DNA of 64,000 bases, from the NCBI GenBank assembly GCA_958450365.1, contig CAUEEP010000917.1, forward strand, positions 272,001 to 336,000, read 5' to 3'. The notes under the pieces were generated by a model. The model had not been told where the DNA came from and did no database searches. It was given only the letters and a program-made list of their open reading frames with translations. The translations under genes and the position numbers were made by a program. The stretch comes from Mesorhabditis belari. Taxonomy: Eukaryota > Nematoda > Chromadorea > Rhabditida > Rhabditidae. Of this stretch, positions 23,101 to 33,187 are shown piece by piece (position 1 is the stretch's first letter; each line of letters starts with the position of its first letter).

Positions 23101-26100
23101 TTAGCTTCCGGGGTATGGTAACTTTTTTCACCTTTTAAGAAGCGGCTTCGATCTATGTAAATGCCTCACTGCCTGGCTTTCAACTGCTCTAGATTTTTCC
23201 AAATTCATCTATTTCCAGACCAACCCTCCCACCAGCTCCTGTTCAACAGCCAGCTCCCTTCCGACCAGCTCAACCCCTACCACAATCTCCATCAAGACCA
23301 CCGTTTTCACAGGTACAATATTGAATAAGTGACAGGACTAGTTATAAGAAATTCTAGTCTAGATTTAAAGTTAAAGCTACTGTAAGCTACTATAAGCCTA
23401 CAGCAAGCTACAGCACGCTACTGTAGGCTACTGTAAGCTACTGTAGGCTACTGTAAGCTACTATACGCCTACAGCAAGCTACAGCACGCTACTGTAAGCT
23501 ACTGTAAGCTACTACAAGCCACTGTAAGCTACTGTAAGCTACTGTAGGCTACTGTAAGCTACAGCAAGCTACTACAACCCACTGTAAGCTACAGCAAGCT
23601 ACTACAACCCACTGTAAGCTACAGCAAGCTACTACAACCCACTGTAAGCTACAGCAAGCTACTACAACCCACTGTAAGCTACTACAACCCACTGTAAGCT
23701 ACTGTAAGCTACTGTAAGCCACTGTAGGCTACTGTAAGCCACTATAAGCCACTGTAAGCCACTATAAGCCACTGTAAGCCACTATAAGCCACTGTAAGCC
23801 ACTATAAGCCACTGTAAGCCTACATCATCCTAAACAAAAAAGGTTAGCTAGCCTACGAAACTTTTCTCTGAACTCTGAACTAAAGTTATAGATATACTGT
23901 AGGCCGTATGTGAAAAGTTGAACCTTTTTCAGTTGCCCGGCCGTCTCCCACCACCACCCCAGACACGGTTCGTTTAAAGATATCAAAATATATGAATAGT
24001 ATTGTATCGTACTCGTGATTCAAGCTTCAAGAAATATTGTTTTTTTTTCTCTAGCCGACCCCCAATCATCCCCGTTCATCAAACGGCCAGCCGCCCATCG
24101 CAATCCATTCAACCTTTCCCACCACAGCCACAGGTATGAATAAAATCCCTACTATATAAAAATAATCTCTATCCGTCTGTGCGCACACTACGCGCGTCCC
24201 CTTTAAGTACTTAAAAAACGCTGAAACACATGTTCAATGAAATTTCATGTAAGTGTGGTTTTGTGTTTACAAAAATCAAAGTAGGTGGTCACTGGCGGGG
24301 GTTGAAACCGGGTCGTTCAATCGTTTTCAATTTTGGTGACCGTTTCCTAAAAAGTGATCCTTGAAACTGACCGTAAGTCGGAGCCTAGCTGGTCGTGTGC
24401 GCGTGGCGTGAATGCAATTTGCATTTTACGCTGAGATTTGCATGGAGGGATTTTTCACCGCAGGCAATTCGTCTCTGGCAATCATTTTTATGATTTCAGA
24501 AGCTGTTCTGCTAGTAATAATAATAAAAAAAAGGAGCCATTTTTTAAGATATAAAAAGCACCCAAAACTTGGGTAATTAAACCGGGAAGCGGTGGTTTTC
24601 CGCGGTCTCTAGCTGGCGCAGTGTGCCAGGCGCTACTTTTTCCGACGAGAGACATGAAAAGAACGCCCAGGCTTGGGTAATTAAACCGGGGAGGGAGGTT
24701 TTCCATGGTGTTTACCCAGGGCAGTGTGCTAGACGCTGCTTTTTCCGACGAGAGACATGAAAGGAACGCACAAATCCGTTTTGTCCCTATCTACAGTAGA
24801 GGAACGAATTGTAAGCCCTGTATCCGTCATCCAATAAAAAACTACCGAAATTAAGTGAACATTGAAAACCCGAAACTTGGGTAATTAAACCGGGAAGCGG
24901 GGGTTTTCCGGGGTCTCTAGCTGGGGCAGTGTGCCAGACGGTGCTTTTTCCGACGAGAGACATGAAAGGAACGCACAAATCCGTTTTGTCCCTATCTACA
25001 GTAGAGGAACGAATTGTAAGCCCTGTATCCGTCATCCAATAAAAAACTACCGAAATTAAGTGAACATTGAAAACCCGAAACTTGGGTAATTAAACCGGCA
25101 AGCGGGGATTTTCGGCGGTCTCTACCTGGGGCCGTGTGCCAGATGCCGCTTTTTCGTACGAGCGACATGAAAAGAGCCCTCAAAACTTGGGTAATTAAAC
25201 CGGCGAGCGGGGGGTTTTCGGCGGTCTCTACCCGGGGCCGTGTGCCAGATGCCGCTTTTTCCTAGGAGCAACATGAAAAGAACGCACAGAGCCGATATTT
25301 TTGGCTTTTTTTGACTATATAAAAGTTTAGTTATCTACAGTAAACTTTCAGCTGATCATATCTAAATTTATTTCTATACTTTCTACTGTACATTAGACAT
25401 GTTTTTTTTTTCAATTTACAGCCAGCTTTCCGCCCAGTTCAACAGCAAACTTTCCAACCGCAACCAACCTTCCAGCAGGCTCGTTTTTTTAGATCCAGAT
25501 AATTTATTGTATTTTGTTTCTATAGATTTATAGATTTATAGATTTATTATCTAATATCTTGATTTTTGCGATAATTTCACCAAATTTTAGCCCTTCCGAC
25601 AGCCCTTCCAGAGCTTCCAAACGCCACGAGTTTGTTTTTGAGTTTAGCTAAAATCGGGGAACTGATCGCTTACCGTATCTCTTTTCCCCAATTTCATCTA
25701 TTTCATCTATTTCATCTATTTCATCTATTGAAATTGAAGCTGAGATTGAAAAATTTTCTCTATTCTATTTCATCCTCTATCTACAGTGAGCAAAAATCGA
25801 TGTTTTTATGAGTTTTTCTTCGAGCTCTTCCTCTCTTCATTAAAGACTTTTTTTCTAGTCTTTTCTAGTCATTCTAGTCTAGTTTAGGCTATGTTTCTCT
25901 AATTGTTTTCTTTCTTTTTCGTGAATCAATACGCTTTTCAGCCGGCTCCACCCAGCACACCAGCTCCTCGTCCACCCTTCAACGGACCCGATCCAAATCG
26001 AATGCGAACCGGGGGTAAGCTTCAAAAAGACAAAGAGAAGACAAGATTTAAAGACAAGTTTAAAAAGATTATCTAAGGCTTGGGAAAGCTTATACTAGAG

Positions 26101-29100
26101 CTTAGGATTAGTTTAGGATTAGTTTAGGATTAGCTTAGAAGCAGCTTAGAATAGCTTAGAATAGCCTAGAATAAGCGACTTATTTAAACTAGATCAATTG
26201 AAACCGTAGCTAGATTCGACCATAGCTATTCTGACATATAAAGCAACGCGTATTGTCGCCGAGCACTTGAATTCTACTTTAAACATGTATAAAGCATTGG
26301 GATTGCAAACTAGGATTGGATCGCAAACTAGGATTGGATCGCAAACTAGGATTGGATCGCAAACTAGGATTGGATTGCAAACTAGCATTGGGATTGCAAA
26401 CTAGGATTGGATCGCAAACTAGCATTGAATCGCAAACTAGCATTGGATCGCAAACTAGGATTGGATCGCAAACTAGCATTGAATCGCAAACTAGCATTGG
26501 ATCGCAAACTAGGATTGGATCGCAAACTAGCATTGAATCGCAAACTAGCATTGGATCGCAAACTAGATTGGGATCGCAAACTAGCATTGAATCGCAAACT
26601 AGCATTGGGATTGCAATCTAGCATTGAATCGCAAACTAGCATTGGATCGCAAACTAGGATTGGATCGCAAACTAGCATTGAATCGCAAACTAGCATTGGA
26701 TCGCAAACTAGGATTGGATTGCAAACTAGCATTGAGATTGCAAACTAGGATTGAGATTTTTGAGCCAAAAAAACGTGATAAATCCAAATACTGTACAAAT
26801 CGATGTCCACCAAGCTACACACAACTTCTATAGAGCTATGGAGAGTCTTCTATAGAGAATCTTCTATAGAGAATCTTCTATAAAGAATCTTCTATAAAGA
26901 ATCTTTAATTCTAAAGATCCAATCTAAACTACAGTCAGCCATTTCAGTGTGCGCCAATTCGATCTTCTACATTTCGACTCCATTATCCGGCCCTTCTCGA
27001 CTCTCATTCACTCATTTTGCTATCGCCGTCACGGTGGATCAATGCGCTCGCACTTGTCACGAATTCAATTGCGCTGTGAGTTTAAAAAATCTCAAAAATA
27101 GCATCTAAACATCTAGTAAACCCTTTTCCTTCACAGTCCTCTTTACACTCCAATACTCTTTCTCAGATCGCTCACTACAACCCAGTAAACGGTCATTGCG
27201 AGTTCAATCCCTCAACAGCATTTGCGATCAGAAATGGACAATGCCCCGCGTGGCCATCGCTTCACTATAGGTATTGGATATATCAATACACTTTTTGATC
27301 TTCAAAAAATCTCTTTTAGAAACAACGTGGTCGCTTCGGAAGCGGTGCGCATCTTTTGCGCCACCTGTCAACGACCAAGGCGCAGAATCAGCAACAATGT
27401 TAGAGGGCGCTTCAATTTGAGACAGTTTGTTTTATCAAAACATTCAGTTATTTTAAAGATAATCTTATTTTTCTTAATTTCTTTAAATCTTTAGAAGAGC
27501 GTTTGATCCACGTAAATCGCGATCACAGCGTGGACGATCGAGAAGGGAAAAGAGGTGGGGAATGAAGAGCTACAGTAGCTGGTTACAGGCTTAGGCTCAG
27601 GCTTAGGCTTAGGGTTAGGCTTAGGGTTAGGCTTAGGCCTAGGCTTAGGCTTAGGCTAGGCTTAGACTCAGGCTACAGGCTCAGGCTTAGGCTTAGGCTT
27701 AGGCTTAGGCTCAAGCTTAGCCTTAGGCTTAGGCTTAGGCTAGGCTTAGGCTTAGGCTTAGGCTTAAGCTTAGGCTCAGGCTTAGGCCCCGGGTTCGATC
27801 CCGGTGAGCATTTTCCTTTTGAGAGCTTAGAACTTTACTTGACCATGTCCCCATTCTCCATCCCATCTCCCCATTCAGCCACTTCTCTTCCTCCAATCAT
27901 GCGACTTCCTTCTCCTCCTCTTCCTCATCTCGTTCAATCCCTGTCATTCACGGTGTCCTTCTCCGTCAACCCCAATCCAAAGCAACAGGCTTATCCACCT
28001 CATCATTCGTCGGTCTAACAAATTCAGCTGAAACATCAAAAGCGAGAGGGGTTTGTTATGATCTTTAACGTTTTCTTTTATCCTTAAAATCAATCTAAGC
28101 TTCTTTTAGGTTACTAATAGCTTTTTAAATATTAAATGAGCTCTGACTACAGATCTACAGATCTATAGATCTACAGATCTACAGATCTACAGATCTACAG
28201 ATCTACAGATCTACAGATCTACAGATCTGTAGGGATCTTTCTTTATTCACCACCGAGAGTTTCGAAAAGAAAACTAGCCCATTTTATAGCAAATTTTTTG
28301 CTCATTTCGAATATCTAATTCGTTTTTTTATAATTTTTGATTTAAATCCCTTTGAGGTTTGTGTATAAAAAAGGTTTTTGAGTGTTGCGGTGATTATCTG
28401 ACCGCGCGAGTATCAAGCGATCTTTCGGTATCTTCAGGTATGTTGTGGTGGAGAAGTGGTAAGTGCGCCAGGCTTTGAGCTCTCAACTCTTTAGCCTGAT
28501 TCGAGCCCGGATCTGGGCAATTTATACGGATTTAAATCAAAAATTTGAACCACAAACAAACGGTCTAGATATTCGGAATCAGCAAAAAATTAGCTAGAAA
28601 ATGGGCTAAAGATGGGAAACAAATAACGATTTCTAGTGATTGAGTTGAATTGAATTTTGTGGAGTAGGCCAGAGAAGGTGGCGTTTGCAGATTTAAGTCC
28701 AAAGCCAAGGCCAAAATGAATTTCAAAAATTGCAGGCTCAAAATCTCGAAGTCGATTCGACGATCCCATTGCAAGAGGAAATGGAAGAAGTGGAAGCGGC
28801 GCACAAAGGAAAAATGAGGGTGCGTTGAAGAGTTGCCATTGTTGGCTACAGTAATCTGGGCTACAGTACCCTTTGGCTACTGTACACTGGGCTACGGTAC
28901 CCTGGGCTGCAGTTCTCTTGGGCTACAGTACCCAGAACTAGGGTATCCTTGGACTACAGTATCCTTATCCTACAGTACCCAGAACTAGGGTATCCTTGGA
29001 CTACAGTACCCTTGAGCTACATTATCCTTGGCCTATAGTACCCTGGACTACAGTAGCCTTGAGTCACTCTAAAGCACGTCCCAGCTACCGTAACACTAAT

Positions 29101-29404
29101 CGTTAGGCATTACTGAAATCCAGAGCCAGCCGGCGCATGTTTTCGAATGGCCACAGTAGCTCTCTCGGTTAACGCACTCTTTCTGGCGCACTCCTTTTCT
29201 TTCATTAGTTTGCCAGAAAGCGCGCGTTCATGCGCACAAAGTACACACCCAAAATCCTAGCGTTACTGGAAGAAAAATCGAGATTTGAGTGCACCAGAAA
29301 GGGTGCGTTTACAAATTCCCGAGCACTTAAATAGAAAACTGTGTCGTAAAAGAGCGATTTTGCTCAATGTAAATTTTAAAAAGATTCCATTTCAGAGTCA
29401 ATAA
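17190..29404 (+). CDS. Secreted Pro/Thr-rich protein with PAN/apple-like domain
   Basis: I do not know its ortholog. Twenty exons: 17190-17301, 17685-17733, 18459-18508, 18563-18634, 21016-21093, 22342-22447, 22861-22944, 23219-23312, 23933-23967, 24055-24133, 25422-25478, 25591-25629, 25942-26014, 26948-27075, 27167-27270, 27320-27424, 27495-27554, 27879-28050, 28736-28819, 29396-29404; the sum is 1590 nt (529 residues) and all phases agree. Order of parts: signal peptide (hydrophobic residues 11-22), acidic linker, a Thr run (TTTTTTTQAPTTRR), a long Pro/Gln/Arg region (about 155-309), then a Cys-bearing module at about 310-400 (QCARTCHEFNCA, ...CEFNPSTAF, ...CPAWPSL, CATCQ) that looks like a PAN/apple fold, a basic RGRSRREKR site that a furin-type protease could cut, a Ser-rich segment and an acidic tail. 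Extracellular matrix or cuticle work is plausible but inferred. The intron after 25478 must use a GC donor. The last two exons are the least certain. Confidence 0.8.
17286..17470 (+). repeat. Three copies of a hairpin that contains the splice donor
   Basis: GAACTCAC-ACAAATGA-GTGAGTTC (17286-17309) spans the end of exon 1; the GTGAGT donor forms one arm of a perfect 8-bp stem. Near copies lie at about 17355 and 17443 in the intron, inside a 90-bp tandem duplication that includes GAATTGCYGRAGTTGTRGAATGA. Confidence 0.8.
17973..18052 (+). pseudogene. tRNA-like sequence in intron
   Basis: TGTGGTCTAGTGGTTAGTGT resembles an A-box region and TAGGTTCGAGTCC a B box at tRNA spacing. The acceptor stem does not pair, so it is a remnant or tRNA-derived repeat rather than a working tRNA gene. 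Confidence 0.45.
18663..19174 (-). mobile_element. Internally deleted mariner element
   Basis: A 512-bp element with about 30-bp inverted ends (TTGGGTTGATGCATAATTAT, continuing into CCGGACTTCTTTT) and TA on both sides. The minus strand keeps the N-terminal helix-turn-helix start of a mariner transposase (from 19068: HLRHIMLYHFEKGWSAAES) joined, after a frame change, to the C-terminal end (ARGIDRLPSKWQSVIDVGGEY, minus the last residue, ending near 18755). The whole DDD catalytic core is missing. It is a non-autonomous copy that shows how this MITE family arose. It sits in an intron of the PAN-domain gene. Confidence 0.9.
19370..19580. repeat. GGAAAAGAAA tandem tract, twice
   Basis: Two purine tracts (19370-19430 and 19515-19580) separated by a block (ACATTTTACAAGT...TGTAGATTTTGATATT) that recurs at about 20890-20935, on the other side of the mariner copy. 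The mariner therefore landed in an already duplicated sequence. Confidence 0.7.
19603..20875 (-). mobile_element. Near full-length mariner element
   Basis: A 1273-bp element with inverted ends (C/T)TAGGTTGGTGCAAA and TA at each edge (19601-19602 and 20876-20877). It carries a minus-strand transposase gene of the usual mariner size. It is inserted in an intron of the PAN-domain gene, antisense to it, and should be spliced out. Confidence 0.92.
19678..20707 (-). pseudogene. Mariner transposase, broken
   Basis: The start ATG is at 20707-20705, and the frame runs towards 19678. Recognisable parts in order: N-terminal helix-turn-helix (LRTCLLYDFKMGKNAADSHR), the first catalytic Asp in TMDEKWIHFD, the second in LRDNAPAHTA, and the third in APYSPDLAPSDFHLF, that is, the D,D34D triad of mariner transposases. 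It is dead: a TAG stop lies early after the N-terminal helix region, there is a frameshift about 19905 just before the third Asp, a further change of frame about 20330-20460, and a stop at 19727-19729 near the C-terminus. It would have cut and pasted the element at TA sites. Confidence 0.9.
21100..21400. repeat. GAAATAAA/GAAGGAAG purine microsatellite
   Basis: About 300 bp of AAATAAAGAAAG-type units just after the exon ending at 21093. The Phe/Ile/Leu/Tyr-only minus-strand frame is a shadow of this tract. Confidence 0.95.
21518..21612. repeat. 9-bp tandem repeat ATTTCAGCC
   Basis: About ten copies of ATTTCAGCC/ATTTCAGGC. Each unit contains TTTCAG, identical to a nematode splice acceptor, so the array offers a row of potential acceptors within the intron. 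Confidence 0.95.
21900..22230. repeat. Duplicated CTACAGTA-rich block
   Basis: The block ACCTTTAAAACTACAGTAACT...CTGCTGTAGTCTATAAGATCAATC occurs at 21920-22060 and again at 22100-22225. It is full of CTACAG and CTGTAG. Confidence 0.85.
23370..23825. repeat. 10-bp tandem repeat ACTGTAAGCT
   Basis: Over forty units of GCTACTGTAA, GCTACAGCAA and CCACTATAAG type with an exact 10-bp step, inside an intron. The 10-bp step matches one turn of DNA. Confidence 0.95.
24150..24440. mobile_element. Possible Helitron-like fragment
   Basis: Begins CTACTATATAAAAATAATC followed by a CCGTCTGTGCGCAC stretch, an end type repeated (inverted) at 58790-58828 and near 41940. Positions 24326-24395 repeat 23036-23105 (GTTTCCTAAAAAAGTGATCC...GACCGTAAGTC). 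The assignment to Helitrons rests only on the TCTACTATATA-like end. Confidence 0.35.
24545..25290 (-). repeat. SL1-like dispersed repeat, five copies
   Basis: Minus-strand copies of GGTTTAATTACCCAAG at 24568-24583, 24672-24687, 24876-24891, 25081-25096 and 25186-25201. Spacing alternates between about 105 bp (short unit) and 205 bp (short unit plus the GAACGAATTGTAAGCC flank). The 25081 and 24876 units match so closely over about 200 bp that a recent tandem duplication is likely. Confidence 0.8.
26290..26760. repeat. 18-bp tandem repeat GCAAACTAGGATTGGATC
   Basis: About 25 copies with GGATTGGAT, GCATTGGAT and GCATTGAAT variants in a higher order of three. Because 18 is divisible by three, the array is open in several frames on both strands; these frames are not genes. 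Confidence 0.95.
26838..26905. repeat. Tandem AGAATCTTCTATA repeat
   Basis: Five copies of a 14-bp unit, CTTCTATAGAGAAT / CTTCTATAAAGAAT. Confidence 0.85.
27585..27787 (+). repeat. Interstitial telomere-type repeat (TTAGGC)n
   Basis: About 200 bp of GGCTTA hexamers with some variants (GGGTTA, GGCTCA, GGCTA). TTAGGC is the telomere repeat of nematodes. The array lies in an intron between exons 27495-27554 and 27879-28050, and is followed at once by a B-box-like GGGTTCGATCCC sequence (27789-27806). Confidence 0.9.
28144..28235. repeat. 8-bp tandem repeat ACAGATCT
   Basis: Eleven or so copies of CTACAGAT; each contains the palindrome AGATCT. Confidence 0.95.
28439..28520 (+). pseudogene. tRNA-like sequence in intron
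   Basis: GGTGGAGAAGTGGTAAGTGC and GATTCGAGCCC are weak A- and B-box matches. The stems do not pair well. Confidence 0.35.
28845..29065. repeat. Degenerate GGCTACAGTACCCTT repeat
   Basis: About fourteen units of 14-16 bp, each with CTACAGTA or CTACTGTA; a 40-bp piece (CAGAACTAGGGTATCCTTGG region) is duplicated. Confidence 0.85.
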
Positions 29405-29854
29405 GCCAATGAAAGCTGATGAAGAAAAAAAACGATTTATTTTATTTTATTTATTTTATTTTATTTATTTATTTTATTTATTTATTTATGTAAAATTGAA
29501 AACAAAAATTTTCTCTTTTTTTGCTCATTACGATTATTTTTGGATATTTTATGTTAATTTTATGTTAATTTCAATTTAATTTAAAGTAAAAAATTTAAAA
29601 ACCGCTCTAAAATTTGCATTTTTTTGACTTTTTTGACTTTTTTGACTCCAATTTTGACTAAGCAATAGCGAAATTTTCAAAATTTTCCTTAAGAAATCCC
29701 CGAAAATCCTGTTTGCTCAAAATTTCTCAAATTTTTTCTCGTTTTTCCTGTTTTTTTTTTTTTTGGTTTTTGATGTGAAATGAAAGTGAAAAAACAATAA
29801 AAATTTGAAATCTGTTGCGAAATTCGCATTTAAAAGACGAAAGTCTACTGTAGA
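29405..29854. other. 3' region of the PAN gene
   Basis: TTTATTTTATTTTATTT microsatellite (29430-29490) and AT-rich sequence. No clear poly(A) signal can be preferred over others. No gene seen. Confidence 0.5.
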
Positions 29855-30426
29855 TAGGGACAAAACGGATTTGTGCGTTCTTTTCATGTCTCTCGTCGGA
29901 AAAAGCGGCATCTGGCACATGGCCCTGGGTAGAGACCGCCGAAAACCCCCGCTCGCTGGTTCCATTACCCAAGCCTGGTCGTTCTTTTCATGTCTCTCGT
30001 CGGAAAAAGCAGCGTCTGGCACACGGCCCCAGCTAAACACCGTGGAAAACCTCCTCTCCCCGGTTTAATTACCCAAGTTTCGGGGTTTCAATGTTCACAT
30101 AATTTCGGTAGTTTTTGATTGGATGACGGGTACAGGGCTTACAATTCAGAAAATCCAGGAGCTTACAATTCGTTCCTCCCCTGTAGATAGGGACAAAACG
30201 GATTTGTGCGTTCCTTTCATGTCTCTCGTCGGAAAAAGCAGCGTCTGGCACACAGGCCTGGTTAGAGACTGCAGAAAACCCCGCTCCCCGGTTTAATTAC
30301 CCAAGCTTGAGCGTTCTTTTGATGTCTCTCGTCGGAAAAAGCGGCATCTGGCACACGGCCCCGGGTAAACACCGTAGAAAACCTCCCCTCACCGGTTTAA
30401 TTACCCAAGTTTCGGGTTTTCAATGT
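29855..30426 (+). repeat. SL1-like dispersed repeat, four copies, opposite orientation
   Basis: GGTTTAATTACCCAAG at 30062-30077, 30288-30303 and 30394-30409 and a changed copy (GGTTCCATTACCCAAG) at 29958-29973. The 30288 copy continues CTTGAG, so 21 of the 22 SL1 bases match. The array ends abruptly inside TTTTCAATGT where a homopolymer block begins. Confidence 0.8.
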
Positions 30427-30866
<440 letters not shown>

Positions 30867-31090
30867 CACATAATTTCGGTAGTTTTTGATTGGATAAAAA
30901 GTACGGAGCTTGGAATTCAGGAAAATGCAATTCGTTCCCCTAGTTCAGTAACTTAAAATACGTGATTGTGCGTTCTTTTTATGTCGCTCGTAAGAAAAAG
31001 TGGTGTCTGGCACGCTGCCCTGACTAGAGACTCCGAAAAATCTGCTCTCGTCGGTTTAATTACCCAAGTTTTGAGCTCTCTTTTTATGAC
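30867..31090 (+). repeat. SL1-like dispersed repeat, last unit
   Basis: GGTTTAATTACCCAAG at 31053-31068 followed by TTTTGAG. Upstream are the usual ATAATTTCGGTAG flank and the CTGGCACGCTGCCC hairpin part. Confidence 0.8.
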
Positions 31091-31129
31091 TTAAAAAAGG
31101 TTAACTCCCTCTGGAGTAAGGGAGATCGA

Positions 31130-31203
31130 GTGCGTTGTGGTGTAATGGTTAGCACAATTGCTTGCTAACCGAAAGGTCGCGGGCTCGAGCCCCAGTGGCG
31201 CAC
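31130..31203 (+). pseudogene. tRNA-like sequence, best-formed of the set
   Basis: 74 nt. The acceptor stem GTGCGTT pairs with GGCGCAC over all 7 positions (two G-U). The A box region GTAATGGTTAGC and B box GGCTCGAGCCC are present. The T stem is broken (GCGGG against CCCAG) and the anticodon stem is weak (loop TTGCTAA would give GCT). It may be a decaying tRNA gene or a tRNA-derived repeat. Confidence 0.5.
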
Positions 31204-31585
31204 AATTTTTGATTTCCCCTAGTTTTCTGGCTGATAAGTGGCAAAATTAAGAAAAGATTTATTGAACTTGTTCATTTATATACAAAAATTGAACTAGAAA
31301 TATTCATTTGAACTTATGCATAATTTATGAGATCGAATCGTGAAAAGCCGTGAAAAAGAGCGTGTTTCTGAACATTTTCTTCGCATTTTTCTTACTTTAT
31401 TTCATCATTGATTTGATCGAGATCCTGTCATAAATAAATAATCGTTGAAAAGTCAGTGAAAGATTACCAAATCGACCGCCATTGCTCCACGATTGTTGGC
31501 GCGAGAGAAAAATCTCCTCCTTGAGTCCGGATTTACTCCATCTAGTGTGTTCAAAAGTTCACTTTTCAGCTTCGTCTCTTCTCCA

Positions 31586-33069
31586 TCAATAAGCTCTATT
31601 TTCCACGTTTAGCTTTATCCTTACTAGACCTGGAAATTTGAACATGAACGTCGATAGGTGCCCAATGGAAAAAAAAACGCATTTCTCCGTTGATTTCAAT
31701 AATTTTTTTGAATTTGATATTAATTGACGAAGAATTTCATTGTTAATTGATTGAAATGAAATTGATTGAATTCTTGATTGAAAAAGATATGGCATCTTTC
31801 CGTTGGATATCTATTGGATGTCTATTGGATATCTATTGGATATCTATTGGATATCGATTGGATATCGATTGGATGTCTATTGGATATCGATTGGATGTCT
31901 ATTGGATATCTATTGGATATCTATTGGATATCTATTGGATATCTATTGGATATCTATTGACGTTCAGATCGAAAATTCCTAGATTCATTGCTTACCAAAG
32001 ATCTCGTTCAATTTTCGCTTTGCTACTTGTCGTGCGATTGACGGCCCAGCGACAGGGGCAGCGTGTAGCTCGGCTTTCACCTGAATAAGTAAAATGTAAA
32101 TTGTAAACTGTAGCTTGTAACTTATAAATTGTAAAATGAAAAACTTACTAATCGTAAAACCCCTTTTGAGTACCATGTTGCGATTCTCAATGGTGTACAG
32201 AAATGAGGATTTGCCGGTTCCTCTGGATTGTTGAGCAGTTTTCCTTCTTGGCGTTCATACTGTAAATGTGAAATGGGTATATGATAAATGTTATGCCTTC
32301 TGACAGCTACCGTATACAGGTACAGTAGCCATAAGCTACCGTAACCCGAAGAGCGACACTGGCTACGGGCTACAGTACTCCCAAGATATGCGCTACAGTA
32401 CTCCCTAGATACGAGCTACAGTACTCCCTAGATACAGGCTACAGTACTCTCTAGATACAGGCTACAGTACTCTCTAGATATGAGCTACAGTACTCCCAAG
32501 TTATGGCTACAGTACCCCCAAGATACGAGCTACAGTACTCCCAGGTTATTGCTGTCTTTTCGGGTTTTAGAAATCTATCCCTGGATATCCCTAACATCCA
32601 TTCTTCATCACTTTTGCATTCTTGTAATACCTTTACGAGAGGCACTTGCGGTAAGGCTTTGTTTTTCCGCTTCTCATCGTAGCATCCCTTACATCGATAT
32701 GACGAGATTTTTCCATTTGCTAGATCTCTGGCTTTCTCGAAGATTAGACACGATTCGTTTTCAAGTGGCCACAGCAAAAGTGGATGCTTTCCGAAACTGA
32801 AAACAATGACGTCAAAAATTTTAAAAACAAAAACAAGTTTTAATGACGTCAAAAATCTGAATGAAAAGAGGTAAAGTTGGAAAATACAAAAAAAAACAAT
32901 CAAGATTCGAAGCGGCGATCTTTCGCTTTTAGCGATCACGATCACGAGGCAAAAGCTTTTGCAATGAGCTAGATCGACAGGTAGTGTGGGTAGGTCTTTA
33001 TACTTTACTTTACCTGCTATCAAGAAGAGTCGGACACCAAGTGTCGCTACTTAAAGACGAAGACGCCAT
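31586..33069 (-). CDS. Small Cys/His protein, unknown function
   Basis: Five exons on the minus strand: 33014-33069, 32630-32796 (the coding part fits 32631-32796), 32149-32259, 31996-32080, 31586-31629; 153 residues with all phases consistent. The start ATG follows a splice acceptor (CCTTTTAG then ACG), so the mRNA is probably trans-spliced. Recognisable parts: FGKHPLLLWPLENESCL near residue 20, a Cys pair in YRCKGCYDEK, then PQVPLVK, and a second pair in NPHFCTP, after which comes ATWYSKGVLRL. The C-x2-C ... H-x-C spacing could bind zinc and recalls FLYWCH-type or transposon-derived zinc modules found in nematodes, but this is only a resemblance. The last exon is short and less certain. Introns carry an 11-bp satellite and a CTACAGTA array. 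Confidence 0.65.
31800..31965. repeat. 11-bp tandem repeat GGATATCTATT
   Basis: About fourteen copies (variants GGATATCGATT and GGATGTCTATT), in the last intron of the minus-strand gene. Confidence 0.95.
32325..32548. repeat. 23-bp repeat with GCTACAGTACTCCC core
   Basis: About nine units of CTACAGTACTCCCTAGATAC plus a 3-base spacer. Same CTACAGTA core as the arrays at 21.9, 23.4 and 28.9 kb. Confidence 0.9.
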
Positions 33070-33187
33070 CGTCTAAAAGGATTTGAAATTTCATGATGTA
33101 TTCAATGAAAAACTAATTCTAGAGTTAAAAGATGGAATGGAAAGAAATTCGTGAATAGGGTAGACGCTATAAACTACAAAAATGACG

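Noticed and set aside
26194..26833. Several long open frames of repeating LVCDPM or LDRKLA type on both strands
   Set aside because: Products of the 18-bp satellite, whose length is a multiple of three; they lie inside an intron.
31130..31203. Functional tRNA-Ser(GCT)
   Set aside because: Serine tRNAs need a long variable arm; here it is short, and the T and anticodon stems are broken.
32451..33023. 190-codon open frame read as one exon
   Set aside because: It reads through two introns of the minus-strand gene; only 32630-32796 of it is coding, as shown by flanking acceptor and donor and by phase.
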